In this document: in pieces, positions 38,808 through 47,928 of the stretch
Numbering within the stretch: the first letter of the stretch is position 1
How the letters are laid out: each line of letters opens with the position of its first letter
From: an uncultured Acidimicrobiales bacterium
GTDB taxonomy: Bacteria > Actinomycetota > Acidimicrobiia > Acidimicrobiales > SZUA-35
DNA: 64,000 bases
Reading direction: 5' to 3'
NCBI GenBank assembly: GCA_937997485.1
Contig: CALKTH010000075.1
Span: 1-64,000 of the forward strand
Notes under the pieces: model-generated
The model's database searches: none
Told to the model about the DNA's origin: nothing
The model's input: the letters and a program-made list of their open reading frames with translations, nothing else
Position numbers and translations under genes: made by a program

Positions 38808-39161
38808 CTAGGAGAGCAGCTCTCGGACGCGGTCCTTGGGGCGGCCGACGATGGCCTTGTCCTTGGTCATCACGACCGGCCGCTGTAGCAGCTGCTTGTG
38901 CTTCACCAGAATGGCGACGACCTGATCGATCGTCTGCACATCTTCTTCGGCGAGCTCGAGCTTCTTGAACTTCGAATCTCGTCGGACAAGCGCTGTGGGC
39001 TCATCTTCCAGCTTCGAGATGAGGTCTCGCAGCATCGCCTCGTCTGGCGGGTCCTGGATGTAGTTGACCGTGTCGAACTCGACACCCAGCTCTTCTGCAA
39101 TGCGCACGGCATTGACCGAAGAGTTTCAATGTTTGTTGTGGAAGATGGTGACGTCAGCCAT
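38808..39161 (-). CDS. ArsC/Spx-family thioredoxin-fold selenoprotein (UGA at 39126-39128 read as Sec)
   Basis: Frame from ATG 39161: MADVTIFHNKH-UGA-NSSVNAVRIAEELGVEFDTVNYIQDPPDEAMLRDLISKL...; UGA aligns with catalytic Cys of ArsC (HNPxCxxSRN); SECIS-like stem-loop directly downstream. Confidence 0.85.
39090..39128 (-). promoter_or_regulatory. Candidate bacterial SECIS element
   Basis: UGA-AA-CUCUUC-GGU-CAAUGC-[CGUGC]-GCAUUG-CA-GAAGAG: two perfect 6-bp stems, apical loop contains GU, 17 nt from UGA to loop. Confidence 0.8.
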
Positions 39162-39252
39162 CCGCCGACTCTATCCCCACGACAAAGTGCGGTAGCGACG
39201 AACAGCCGCTGACCCGATCACGTCACCGCCGCGACCCGCGACCTGTCGACGG

Positions 39253-39281
39253 TTGACAGTCCAATGCGCAACATTTATGTT
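39253..39281 (+). promoter_or_regulatory. Sigma70-type promoter TTGACA-N17-TATGTT
   Basis: Exact -35 consensus at 39253-39258, 17-bp spacer, TATGTT at 39276-39281, upstream of 39326 gene. Confidence 0.65.
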
Positions 39282-39310
39282 GCCTTTCTAATGGGCAACG
39301 AAAACGTTGC
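39268..39310. promoter_or_regulatory. Two palindromic operator candidates over the promoter
   Basis: GCAACATTTATGTTGC (39268-39283) and GCAACGAAAACGTTGC (39295-39310), 27-bp offset. Confidence 0.65.
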
Positions 39311-39325
39311 GCATAGAAGGAAGAC

Positions 39326-39760
39326 ATGAACAAGCCCGACGTCATTGAACGGAAGATCACACTGAGCTGCACCATCGAACGTGCATGGGCGGCGCTGACC
39401 GATGCGGACCAGCTGGCACAGTGGTTTGGCGACTCGGCGAGCGTGGACTTGCGGCCGGGAGGAGCGATGCACCTCGGCTGGAGCGAGTACGAAGCGTCGG
39501 CAACGTGCCGAGTCGAAGCGGTGGAACCCCCGTCGACCTTCTCGTTCTGGTGGTCGACCGAAGCGGAAGATGGCACAGCGTTCGAAACGCTGGTGACCTT
39601 CACGCTGATTGCGAAGGGCGACACCACCATCGTCACCGTCGTCGAATCTGGCCTCGCTTCTCTGCCAGACGACCTCCACGCAGCGATGCTCGAAGACAAC
39701 TCCGAAGGCTGGGAATCAGAACTGCGGGATCTCGGGGACTTGGTGGGCGTGCCCCGATGA
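39326..39760 (+). CDS. SRPBCC/AHSA1-family protein
   Basis: ERKITLSCTIERAWAALTDADQLAQWFGDSASVDLRPGGAMHLGWSEYEA. Confidence 0.88.
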   Translation: MNKPDVIERKITLSCTIERAWAALTDADQLAQWFGDSASVDLRPGGAMHLGWSEYEASATCRVEAVEPPSTFSFWWSTEAEDGTAFETLVTFTLIAKGDTTIVTVVESGLASLPDDLHAAMLEDNSEGWESELRDLGDLVGVPR

Positions 39761-40137
39761 GTCGGCACGGGCCAGTCGCCACGTTCTGGGCACTGTCGGA
39801 TCCCCTTCGTGTGGACATTCTCGATCGAGTGGCGGGCGGGCGCAGTGTGACCGTGAGCGATCTCGCCGCCGAGCTACCGATATCCCGGCAGGCAGTCACA
39901 CGGCACCTCCGAACGCTGGAGGAAGCGGCGCTTCTCAAGGGCGAACGGTCAGGCAGGGAACGCCGCTATCAGCTCGACACCGCCGCCATGACTGAGGCAA
40001 CCGAGTGGCTGGCCTTGCGAACACGGAGTTGGGACGCGGCCCTCGAACGACTCGCAGCGTTCGTCGAGCCGACAGACCAAGTCGACGAAACCCACCCACC
40101 GGCAGAGCCCGCACGAATCGAGGTTCGGCGGAATTGA
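39757..40137 (+). CDS. ArsR-family winged-helix transcriptional regulator
   Basis: TFWALSDPLRVDILDRVAGGRSVTVSDLAAELPISRQAVTRHLRTLEEAALL; ATGA overlap with SRPBCC gene. Confidence 0.9.
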   Translation: MSRHGPVATFWALSDPLRVDILDRVAGGRSVTVSDLAAELPISRQAVTRHLRTLEEAALLKGERSGRERRYQLDTAAMTEATEWLALRTRSWDAALERLAAFVEPTDQVDETHPPAEPARIEVRRN

Positions 40138-40183
40138 TCTGTTCGGCCCAACGATGGTTGGGCCGAGCGGCCGATGGGAAGCG

Positions 40184-41320
40184 ATGACGTCCTGGTTGCC
40201 GCCAGAACCCACAAGTCTTGGTTTGTTGTCCGCTCTTGTCTCCGCACCAGAGCCGGCGGCCTCATCGACGGCGTCCCCGAACCCGGCGGTGCTGGCCGTG
40301 CTGTGGCTCGGAGCGGCGATCCTTCTCGGCGGGACGATCGGCTGGTGCCTCCGACGAGTCGCCGCCGCTCCCGAGGGCCAGGACGATTCACCAGAGGAGA
40401 CAGCCCGCGCCGACCTGCGGTCGCTCTCCGACACGAGTCGCCGGATGATCCTCGCCCTCGAGGAAACAGAAATCTGCCGCATCGCCGTCGAGGAGGGTGT
40501 TCGCCTCGCCAACGCCGAGGTGGGTGCCTTCGTCTCTCGCAGCCTGGACGGCCTCACCATCTCCGAGGCGACGGACCCGACCGCCTTCAGCACTGCCACG
40601 CTGCAATCGGGACTTCTCGTTGAGGTCATGAACTCGGGCCGTCCTGCATCTGCGGTCACGGCCGACGATCCTGCCGTGGCGGAACCGCCAAAGGCGCTGG
40701 CTGCTGTGCCGGTCACCGTTGCCAGTGGCGTTGCCGGTGCGATCCTCGTCTTGCGTGCGGCCGATCGCCCCTTCTCTCGCGACGAGGTCGAAGCGCTGGC
40801 GCTCTTGGCCCCGGTGACGGGCGCCGCCTTGGTCACGGTCCGAGCCCAGTCGCGCTCGCTGCATGAGCACGACGTCGACAAGACCACCCAACTTCACAAC
40901 CGCCGCCGTCTGCAGATCGATCTCCAGCACCTCGATGCCGACGTGCCGGTGGCCTTTGCCGTTTTGCGCGTCGATCTCGACGTGGTCGGAGCAACGGGAC
41001 GCTCGCTCCGCGACACCGCTGATCGCATTGCCAGCCAAGTCCGACGAAGCGACACGGTCTACCGCTACGGCAACGATGAATTCGCGATTCTCATGCCCCA
41101 CACGGATCAAGGCGAAGCGGAACGAGTCGCCGAACGGGTCATCAGCAAGATGAACGATCGAGCGGCCATGGCCATCGGCCTCGTGGCCCAGCCCCAGCTT
41201 GATCGAGCGGCGCTGACTCGCAGCGCCCACGACGCACTCGCTGCGGCATGGGGAGCCGAGCACCCGCTGGTTATCGCCGCTGACAGCGTGGCGGATCCGA
41301 CCGGAAACGGCGCCCGCTGA
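40184..41320 (+). CDS. TM-GAF-GGDEF-like protein with degenerate active site (GNDEF)
   Basis: VDKTTQLHNRRRLQIDL ... IASQVRRSDTVYRYGNDEFAILMPHTDQGEAERVAERV. Confidence 0.82.
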   Translation: MTSWLPPEPTSLGLLSALVSAPEPAASSTASPNPAVLAVLWLGAAILLGGTIGWCLRRVAAAPEGQDDSPEETARADLRSLSDTSRRMILALEETEICRIAVEEGVRLANAEVGAFVSRSLDGLTISEATDPTAFSTATLQSGLLVEVMNSGRPASAVTADDPAVAEPPKALAAVPVTVASGVAGAILVLRAADRPFSRDEVEALALLAPVTGAALVTVRAQSRSLHEHDVDKTTQLHNRRRLQIDLQHLDADVPVAFAVLRVDLDVVGATGRSLRDTADRIASQVRRSDTVYRYGNDEFAILMPHTDQGEAERVAERVISKMNDRAAMAIGLVAQPQLDRAALTRSAHDALAAAWGAEHPLVIAADSVADPTGNGAR

Positions 41321-41345
41321 ATCTTTTCTTCCCGAATCGGGAAAG

Positions 41346-41948
41346 ATGCAGGTCGTGTCCGGACAGAAACCTCATATGGGACACGCACCAGCGTCCATCG
41401 CTCCTCCGGAAGTGACCGGTCAGCCGCCCTCGGGTAGCTCGCACACCGACGCATTCGAAGCGATGTTCGACACCACCTACACATCGCTCGTCGGCTACGC
41501 CCGACGACGCACGACCGATACCGCTACCGCTGACGACGTCGTGGCCGAAACCTACGCCATTGCCTGGCGCCGGTTCGCCGAGATCACGAATCGCCAGCAT
41601 CCGCTCCCCTGGCTCTACACCGTTGCCGGAAACGTGATTCGCAACACGTCCCGGTCATCGGTCCGCCGCCTCCAGCTGGCCGACAAGATCGAGGCGCAGC
41701 CGGCGAGCCGGGGGCCGATTGATCCGGCAGCCGTCGCCGCCTCAGATCTCCGGGCGGCTCTCGCTCGCCTCAACGACGACGACGCCGAAGTGCTTCGACT
41801 CGTCGCCTGGGAGGGTCTGTCGCACGCTGAAGCCGCCGAGATCCTCGACTGCACGGTCAACGCCGTCGCCCTTCGCATCCGCCGAGCGCGCCAACGCCTC
41901 GAAACCGAACTCACCGCCACCCGCACCACACCAGGAGACGCACGATGA
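41346..41948 (+). CDS. RNA polymerase ECF-type sigma factor
   Basis: DDVVAETYAIAWRRFAEI, PLPWLYTVAGNVIRNTSRS, LRLVAWEGLSHAEAAEILDCTVNAVALRIRRARQRL; start could be 41376. Confidence 0.9.
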   Translation: MQVVSGQKPHMGHAPASIAPPEVTGQPPSGSSHTDAFEAMFDTTYTSLVGYARRRTTDTATADDVVAETYAIAWRRFAEITNRQHPLPWLYTVAGNVIRNTSRSSVRRLQLADKIEAQPASRGPIDPAAVAASDLRAALARLNDDDAEVLRLVAWEGLSHAEAAEILDCTVNAVALRIRRARQRLETELTATRTTPGDAR

Positions 41949-43096
41949 ACGACCACATGAACCCCGCAACGCCCGAGTCCGCCGACGCTGCTTTCCTCGC
42001 TGCCTTGGCCAGCGCCAACCCCGTCACTGATGCCGATCTGCCATCCGCAACCGCTCCCGAGGCTCGCAACGTCTTGGCCGAGGCAATGCGCTCGACGATC
42101 GCATCCGCTGACAGCGCATCAACCGACACCACGACGGCCGCAGCCGCGGTGGCGACCAACGCCACGCTGGCGGCCCAACCGGCAGCAACCTTCTCCGCTC
42201 CGCCCGCAGCTACGGCTCGGGGCGCACGGGCTCGTCTCACATCTGAGAATGCGGCACCCAAGCGGCGTCGCTGGCCCATGTTGGTGGGCGTTGCCGCCGC
42301 CAGCGCAGCCCTCATCGGTGGTGGTCTGGTGTTCCTCCCCGACAACACCCAGCCGGCCATTGCCCTGGTGCACGAGGCAGCCAGCCGCACGTCCGATGCC
42401 AACACCGGCCGCATCGTGGCCACCTTCTCGGCCGAGGGTTCTGACCAAGAGCTCGACGGATCCGTCGTCGGTGAGGTCACATCGGTCTTCGACGGCGAAG
42501 ACTTCTCGCTCGCCATCGAGATCGACGACACCTCAGGTGTGGCTTCCGAGCTCGTCGGAGCGGAACTGCCGGTCGCCGAGACCCGCCTCGTTGACGGAGT
42601 CATCTATCTCAATCCGGGAGACGACAAGTGGTTCGGCGTCGAAGCACCTGAGTTCTTGGGCACCGAAGTTACTGACCTCATCGATCCTCGAACGGTGCTC
42701 ACAACTGTCCAAGAGCTCGTGGACACCGAGGAGATCGGCACGGTGACCATCGACGGCGTCGACACGACGCACTACCGCAGCGTCACTGACATTGGCGACG
42801 GCTCTCTCACCGAAACAGGCTGGGTTGCCGGCCTCGCCTCCCGAGAGGGCATCGACAGCGACGGCCTTGTCACGATTGACCTCTTCGTCGATGGCGAAGG
42901 CCGGATGCGTCAACTCGACATCACCGGTGATTTGAGTGCGGCGGGCGAGGGCGAAGCGACCTTCACTATTGAGACCAAGTTCCTCGACCTCGGCGCTGAC
43001 CTGGACGTCGTGGCCCCCGAGGGTGTCGAAGTCTCCTCCATCTTCGATGGCCTGGCCGAGCTCGAAGGCTCGTTCGAAGCGGAGTTCGGCGACTGA
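41945..43096 (+). CDS. Single-TM protein with extracytoplasmic LppX/LprG-like domain; putative anti-sigma partner
   Basis: Overlaps sigma gene by ATGA; TM WPMLVGVAAASAALIGGGLVFL then beta-rich domain. Confidence 0.6.
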   Translation: MNDHMNPATPESADAAFLAALASANPVTDADLPSATAPEARNVLAEAMRSTIASADSASTDTTTAAAAVATNATLAAQPAATFSAPPAATARGARARLTSENAAPKRRRWPMLVGVAAASAALIGGGLVFLPDNTQPAIALVHEAASRTSDANTGRIVATFSAEGSDQELDGSVVGEVTSVFDGEDFSLAIEIDDTSGVASELVGAELPVAETRLVDGVIYLNPGDDKWFGVEAPEFLGTEVTDLIDPRTVLTTVQELVDTEEIGTVTIDGVDTTHYRSVTDIGDGSLTETGWVAGLASREGIDSDGLVTIDLFVDGEGRMRQLDITGDLSAAGEGEATFTIETKFLDLGADLDVVAPEGVEVSSIFDGLAELEGSFEAEFGD

Positions 43097-43142
43097 ACCC
43101 GAGCCATCGGCGCTGCGAATCGGCGCCGTCCATCTCATCCTC

Positions 43143-43173
43143 CGCTGGCGCCCGCTCCCCCCGGGCGCCAGCG
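43143..43173. terminator. Bidirectional terminator-like hairpin
   Basis: CGCTGGCGCCCG/CGGGCGCCAGCG perfect 12-bp stem between convergent genes. Confidence 0.7.
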
Positions 43174-43199
43174 CCGCGTTCGGGACCGCGTTCCTGGGC

Positions 43200-44177
43200 C
43201 TACGTCGAAGAGTTCAGGATCTCTGCTGCTTCCTTGAGGTCAGCCGCGGTGAGGGTGCTGACTTCCTCCTTGGTCAGGAAACGGGCTCGGCCACTGCCGG
43301 ACAGGCGAAGAGCCTGCCGGTTGATTGCCTGCTCGAAAAGCGAACGGGCGGAGCGAGCATTGGCGAAGCTCTCATCCCTCGTGATGGTCTCAAGAATGAG
43401 GGTCAGTCGAAGCCGGGCATCATCCTCGAGCCTGTAATCGGCGTCCTGCGCCATGCCGTCGAAGATCTCGACCAGCTCGTCGACGGAGTAGTCGGGGAAG
43501 CGGATCTCCCGAGCGAAGCGACTGCGAAGACCGGGATTGGATCGCAGGAACGCTTCCATCTGCTTTGGGTAGCCCGCCACGATCACCACGAGTTCGTCTC
43601 GGTGATCTTCCATCCGCTTGAGCAGTGTTTCGATCGCCTCGGCCCCAAAGTCGTGTCCGCCAGTCTTTCCCATCCCTGGAGGCGAGAGGGCGTATGCCTC
43701 ATCGATGAAGAGCACGCCACCGAGCGCTTGCTTCACCGCCTTGTTCGTCTTCACGGCCGTGTGACCCACGTACTGGCCGACCAAACCCGAGCGGTCGACC
43801 TCGACCAGATGCCCCTTCTGCAGCAGCCCGATCGACTGGTACATCTCGGCCAGCAGTCGAGCCACCGTGGTTTTGCCGGTTCCCGGGTCGCCGAGAAATA
43901 CGAGGTGCTGGCTCGTCGGAACTGCAGCGAGTCCGTGATCCTTTCGGCGCGACTGGATCTGCAGGAACGCGACCTGCGTCTCGACCTGCTCCTTCACGGT
44001 GTCGAGCCCAACGAGCTTGTCGAGATCCGCCTGCACCTCGGCCAGCGGACGGACCGACTTGTCGGGGATGAGGCGATCACCCAGCGCCTGGGTCACAGCG
44101 CTCTCCGATGCCGCACGACGAGCCGTGTCGCTGGCTTCTTTGAACTTCTTCTGTAGCCGCTCGCGGGGTGTGCTCAC
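43200..44177 (-). CDS. AAA+ ATPase of CbbX/CfxQ/SpoVK-like family
   Basis: [65 protein letters not shown] start 44177. Confidence 0.88.
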   Translation of the reverse strand: MSTPRERLQKKFKEASDTARRAASESAVTQALGDRLIPDKSVRPLAEVQADLDKLVGLDTVKEQVETQVAFLQIQSRRKDHGLAAVPTSQHLVFLGDPGTGKTTVARLLAEMYQSIGLLQKGHLVEVDRSGLVGQYVGHTAVKTNKAVKQALGGVLFIDEAYALSPPGMGKTGGHDFGAEAIETLLKRMEDHRDELVVIVAGYPKQMEAFLRSNPGLRSRFAREIRFPDYSVDELVEIFDGMAQDADYRLEDDARLRLTLILETITRDESFANARSARSLFEQAINRQALRLSGSGRARFLTKEEVSTLTAADLKEAAEILNSST

Positions 44178-44279
44178 CGCCAAGACGGTAGTGGCGCCAC
44201 CACGGCGAGCGCGACACACTCCCCTCACCACTGGTCGCCTACTCCGCATTCGGCGTGGTGAGCGTCCTTGGCAGCCATG

Positions 44280-44327
44280 TTCTGCAAGACAGCCAGTCGC
44301 GTATCCGACACTTAGCGTCTTGCAGAA
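44280..44327. repeat. Long inverted repeat TTCTGCAAGAC...GTCTTGCAGAA
   Basis: Perfect 11-bp arms 44280-44290 / 44317-44327 with structured 26-nt interior, in intergenic region. Confidence 0.75.
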
Positions 44328-44357
44328 GGGCAGGTGGTCCTGGACTAGAACGTTCGG

Positions 44358-45521
44358 ATGGACTTCACTCCGAATCCCGATCACGAAGCCATCGCCGAGG
44401 GTGTCGATCGGGTCTGTGCCGCGTTCGAGGACAGCTACTGGTCTGAGCGCGACGAGCGACATGAGTTCCCCTGGGCCTTCTACGAGAAGATGGCAGAAGG
44501 CGGCTGGGTCGGCATCGCGATCCCCGAGGAGTACGGCGGCGGTGGCCAGGGCATCAGCGAGGGAGCCATCGTGCTGAACCGGGTGGCTGCCTCAGGCGCG
44601 GCGATGAACGGGTCGACCGCGCTCCATCTCACCATGTTCGGGCTGGAGCCTGTGGTGAAGTTCGGCAACGACCAACTGAAAGAAGCCTTCCTCCCCCGAG
44701 CGGCAGCGGGCGATCTCCATGTCGCCTTCGGCGTGACCGAACCGGATGCGGGAACGGATACCCGCGGTGTGGCGACTCGGGCCGTAGAGGACGGCATGGG
44801 CGGATGGATCGTGAACGGTCGCAAGATCTGGACGTCGAAGGCATTGGAGTCCGAGGTGTGCCTGCTTCTCACTCGTACCGATGGCGAACCCGGCGATGGC
44901 TTCAACGGCCTCACACTGTTTCTCGTCGACCTCGACCCTGAACACGTCGACATCGCACCCATTCCGAAGAGCGGACGAAACGCGGTGGCTTCCTGCGAGG
45001 TCGCGTATGACGACCTTCCCGTTCCGGCCTGGCGCATGGTCGGCGAACGTGGTCGAGGCTTCCATCACATTCTCCACGGGCTGAATGCCGAACGGATTCT
45101 GCTGGCGTCCATGGCGTGCGGCATCGGCGAAGCAGCCATCCGGCGGGCCGTTGGCTACGCGAAGGAGCGAGAGGTGTTCGGTCGACTGATTGGCGCAAAC
45201 CAGGCCATTGCCCACCCCCTCGCCAAGGCACACATGGAGCTGGCGGCGGCGATGGCGTTGGCCCGCGAAGCGGCATGGCGTTTCGACAACGGGCTGGAGT
45301 GCGGAGAACAGGCGAACACGGCGAAGTACTTGGCGGCCGAGGCGAGCTACTTCGCTGCCGACCAGGCCATGCAGACCCACGGGGGCCTCGGCTACGCAAC
45401 CGAATACCACGTCGAGCGCTACTGGCGGGAGGCGCGTATCCAGCGGTTGGCGCCCGTCAGTCAGGAGATGACGTTGAACTACATCGCCCAGAACGTTCTC
45501 GATCTGCCGCGCTCGTACTGA
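44358..45521 (+). CDS. Acyl-CoA dehydrogenase family protein
   Basis: [57 protein letters not shown]. Confidence 0.93.
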   Translation: MDFTPNPDHEAIAEGVDRVCAAFEDSYWSERDERHEFPWAFYEKMAEGGWVGIAIPEEYGGGGQGISEGAIVLNRVAASGAAMNGSTALHLTMFGLEPVVKFGNDQLKEAFLPRAAAGDLHVAFGVTEPDAGTDTRGVATRAVEDGMGGWIVNGRKIWTSKALESEVCLLLTRTDGEPGDGFNGLTLFLVDLDPEHVDIAPIPKSGRNAVASCEVAYDDLPVPAWRMVGERGRGFHHILHGLNAERILLASMACGIGEAAIRRAVGYAKEREVFGRLIGANQAIAHPLAKAHMELAAAMALAREAAWRFDNGLECGEQANTAKYLAAEASYFAADQAMQTHGGLGYATEYHVERYWREARIQRLAPVSQEMTLNYIAQNVLDLPRSY

Positions 45522-45528
45522 GCCGGGG

Positions 45529-46356
45529 TCAGCGTCGAGCGATCGTGACGAGGTAGTGGTACGCCTTCTCGACGCGGCCGCCGTATGAGCCATCGATCAG
45601 ATTCCCAATGCAGCCAAGCAATCCGACTCGTTGCTCAGAGGGCAGATCAATGTGGCCGGAGTAGGTCTGCAGCACATCGAGGTACTCCGCTGTTGTGGTG
45701 CTGACGATCTGGTCAAAGCGCTTGACCGAGACGGAAGAGAAGCCAGAGCGCTCGAACTCTGAGGTGTCCTCGATGATGTGTTCCGGCTCGGGAAGCCGCT
45801 GACCCTTGACCGTGGACGGGTCCCACGACTCGTAGCACTCTTGCACCTCGGCGAAGAACGGCGACGTCCCACCCTCGACATGATGCGTGCTCACCACGAC
45901 GAGCGAGCCATCGGGCGTCAACAGCTCTCGCAGCCGGGCCGACCTCGTTGCGGCATCGAGCCAGTGGAACATGGTGAAGGCAACGATGGCGTCGAACGGG
46001 CCTGCGGCAGGATCCAGCTTCTCCGCGTCGCCGACGACGACGTTCACATTGTCGAACATCGCCAGTTCGCGGCGGGCGACCTCAGCCAACGCCACGCCCA
46101 AGTCCACGGCGAGCACGGAGCCCACCCGCGGCGCCAGCAGGCGCGTGGCCTGACCCGTGCCGCAGCCGATCTCCAGAACCCGAGTGCCGTCCGCGGGGTC
46201 GGGCCGACCGGATGAAACGCTCGACACGATGTGGTCGATCAGATTGCTCGGATAGCTGGGGCGCGCCCGGTGATAGCGCTCGGCATCTTCGTCGAATGTC
46301 GCCCGAAGCACGAGGCGTTTGGGGTCGGGAACATCGGCATCTGGCTTGGGCACCAA
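45529..46356 (-). CDS. Class I SAM-dependent methyltransferase
   Basis: TRVLEIGCGTGQATRLLAPRVGSVLAVDLGVALAEVARREL. Confidence 0.9.
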   Translation of the reverse strand: MVPKPDADVPDPKRLVLRATFDEDAERYHRARPSYPSNLIDHIVSSVSSGRPDPADGTRVLEIGCGTGQATRLLAPRVGSVLAVDLGVALAEVARRELAMFDNVNVVVGDAEKLDPAAGPFDAIVAFTMFHWLDAATRSARLRELLTPDGSLVVVSTHHVEGGTSPFFAEVQECYESWDPSTVKGQRLPEPEHIIEDTSEFERSGFSSVSVKRFDQIVSTTTAEYLDVLQTYSGHIDLPSEQRVGLLGCIGNLIDGSYGGRVEKAYHYLVTIARR

Positions 46357-46466
46357 TCGATGTTCTCACGCCAGCCTCGAATGTGCGACGGGTTCGTGAC
46401 ACACGGTGGCCAAATGCTGCGCAAGAAACGCGACTGGGAGTCGGCAAGTGACTACCGTCGCAGCTC

Positions 46467-46874
46467 ATGACGGTACAACTGGCCAAGAGCGCGGTCGACA
46501 TCGGCATTGTCGTGTCTGACAGCTCAACTGCGCTCGCCTTCTACCGGGATCTTCTCGGCATGGAGCATGTAAGCGACATCATCATGCCCATCGGCGATGG
46601 CGGCACCATGCATCGCCTCATGTGCGGCGACTCGCTCATCAAACTGGTGAAGCTCGACAACGTGCCGCCTCGCCACGATGGAGGCGGCATCGAGGCCGGC
46701 CAGGGCTTTCGCTACCTGACACTCGTCGTCGAGAACCTCGACGAGATCATGGCTGATTGCCGGCGAGACGGCGTCGAAGTCAAGGTTCCGGTGACCGAGG
46801 TGCGCCCGGGCGTGACGATCGGCATCGTCGCCGACCCCGACGGCAATTGGGTCGAGTTCGTTCAGAACGGCTGA
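46467..46874 (+). CDS. VOC family protein
   Basis: SAVDIGIVVSDSSTALAFYRDLLGMEHVSDI ... GIVADPDGNWVEFVQNG. Confidence 0.9.
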   Translation: MTVQLAKSAVDIGIVVSDSSTALAFYRDLLGMEHVSDIIMPIGDGGTMHRLMCGDSLIKLVKLDNVPPRHDGGGIEAGQGFRYLTLVVENLDEIMADCRRDGVEVKVPVTEVRPGVTIGIVADPDGNWVEFVQNG

Positions 46875-46884
46875 GACCGCAGCG

Positions 46885-47829
46885 TCAGCTCACGGTCTTC
46901 TGAAACTTCGACATCAACCACGGCCCAGCCAAGACCGGCTCGTGCCGTGGTTCTTCGCCGTCGTCGAGGCACGTCGGGAGACACTCGATGCGAGCGTCCC
47001 AGTTGGCCATGTGGAAGAACGCCATTGATTGTCGAGGCGCCCGATCGACGGTGCTCACTCGGTGCACGGTCGAGCGCCAGCGATCGTTCGTCCACTGGGC
47101 AATCGAATCTCCGAGGTTCACCACGAAGGTGCCGGGCTCATCCTCGATCGGAGTCCACGTCCCATCGACAGCCTGGACTTCGAGGCCGGGCACACCGTCG
47201 GTCCGCAAGATCGTGAGGGTGCCGTAGTCGGTGTGGGCGCCGGCTCGCAGCGAGCCGGGAGGCGGAGAGGACGTGAGCTCCGGGTAGTGCAGAGCCCGGA
47301 GTGCGCTCGGCGCGTTGTCAATCAGCGTGTCGAAGAAGTTCGCCGGCAGCCCGAGCGCTCGAGCCATGACGGAGAGGAGCTCGGCCGACACCTTGTTCAA
47401 CGCGTCAAAGTAGGCCGACCAGGTGGAGCGCAACGTGGCTGGCGCATCAGGCCAACGAGACGGTGAATGGAACCAGGCGCCAGCAGTGGCAACGGTCTCG
47501 GGTACAGGGCCGAGCGAGTCGGGCCCGACGGAGAAGGATTCCTTCAGATCCGGAGCACCGCCCGCATCTTGCGAGGCGGCCAGCGTTTCGAAGGCAAAGG
47601 GTGAGAAGCCGTAGGGGTAGCCCGGTTCCGGGAAGCCAACTCGCATCTTCTCCTCGTTTGACAGGGCGAAGAAGGCTGCAGCATCGCTCCATGCCGCCTC
47701 TCGAATCTCGTCATCCACGCAGCTGAAAGGAACGCGGAAGAAACCGAGCGTGCGGCAGGCACGCTCCATTGCCTCGACCTGGGTTTCGAGCGGCGCTCCC
47801 GGGTCGATGATCTCGAGCGAAGTGGTCAC
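46885..47829 (-). CDS. 2OG-Fe(II) oxygenase (isopenicillin N synthase family)
   Basis: LRAGAHTDYGTLTILRTDGVPGLEVQAVDGTWTPI ... FVVNLGDSIAQWTNDRWRSTVHRV; GTG start 47829. Confidence 0.9.
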   Translation of the reverse strand: MTTSLEIIDPGAPLETQVEAMERACRTLGFFRVPFSCVDDEIREAAWSDAAAFFALSNEEKMRVGFPEPGYPYGFSPFAFETLAASQDAGGAPDLKESFSVGPDSLGPVPETVATAGAWFHSPSRWPDAPATLRSTWSAYFDALNKVSAELLSVMARALGLPANFFDTLIDNAPSALRALHYPELTSSPPPGSLRAGAHTDYGTLTILRTDGVPGLEVQAVDGTWTPIEDEPGTFVVNLGDSIAQWTNDRWRSTVHRVSTVDRAPRQSMAFFHMANWDARIECLPTCLDDGEEPRHEPVLAGPWLMSKFQKTVS

Positions 47830-47928
47830 CGGGGCATGGTGCCGCACGCAATCCAAACCTGCACCATTTCGCCGAATCGAGTGCTGGCCGATCCCCGGTG
47901 CTGCACGTCCGACCAGTAGCGTGGTCGA

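Noticed and set aside
39949-40887. 312-aa minus-strand ORF
   Set aside because: Antisense to ArsR/GGDEF-like genes, Ser/Thr/Arg-rich with no recognisable domain
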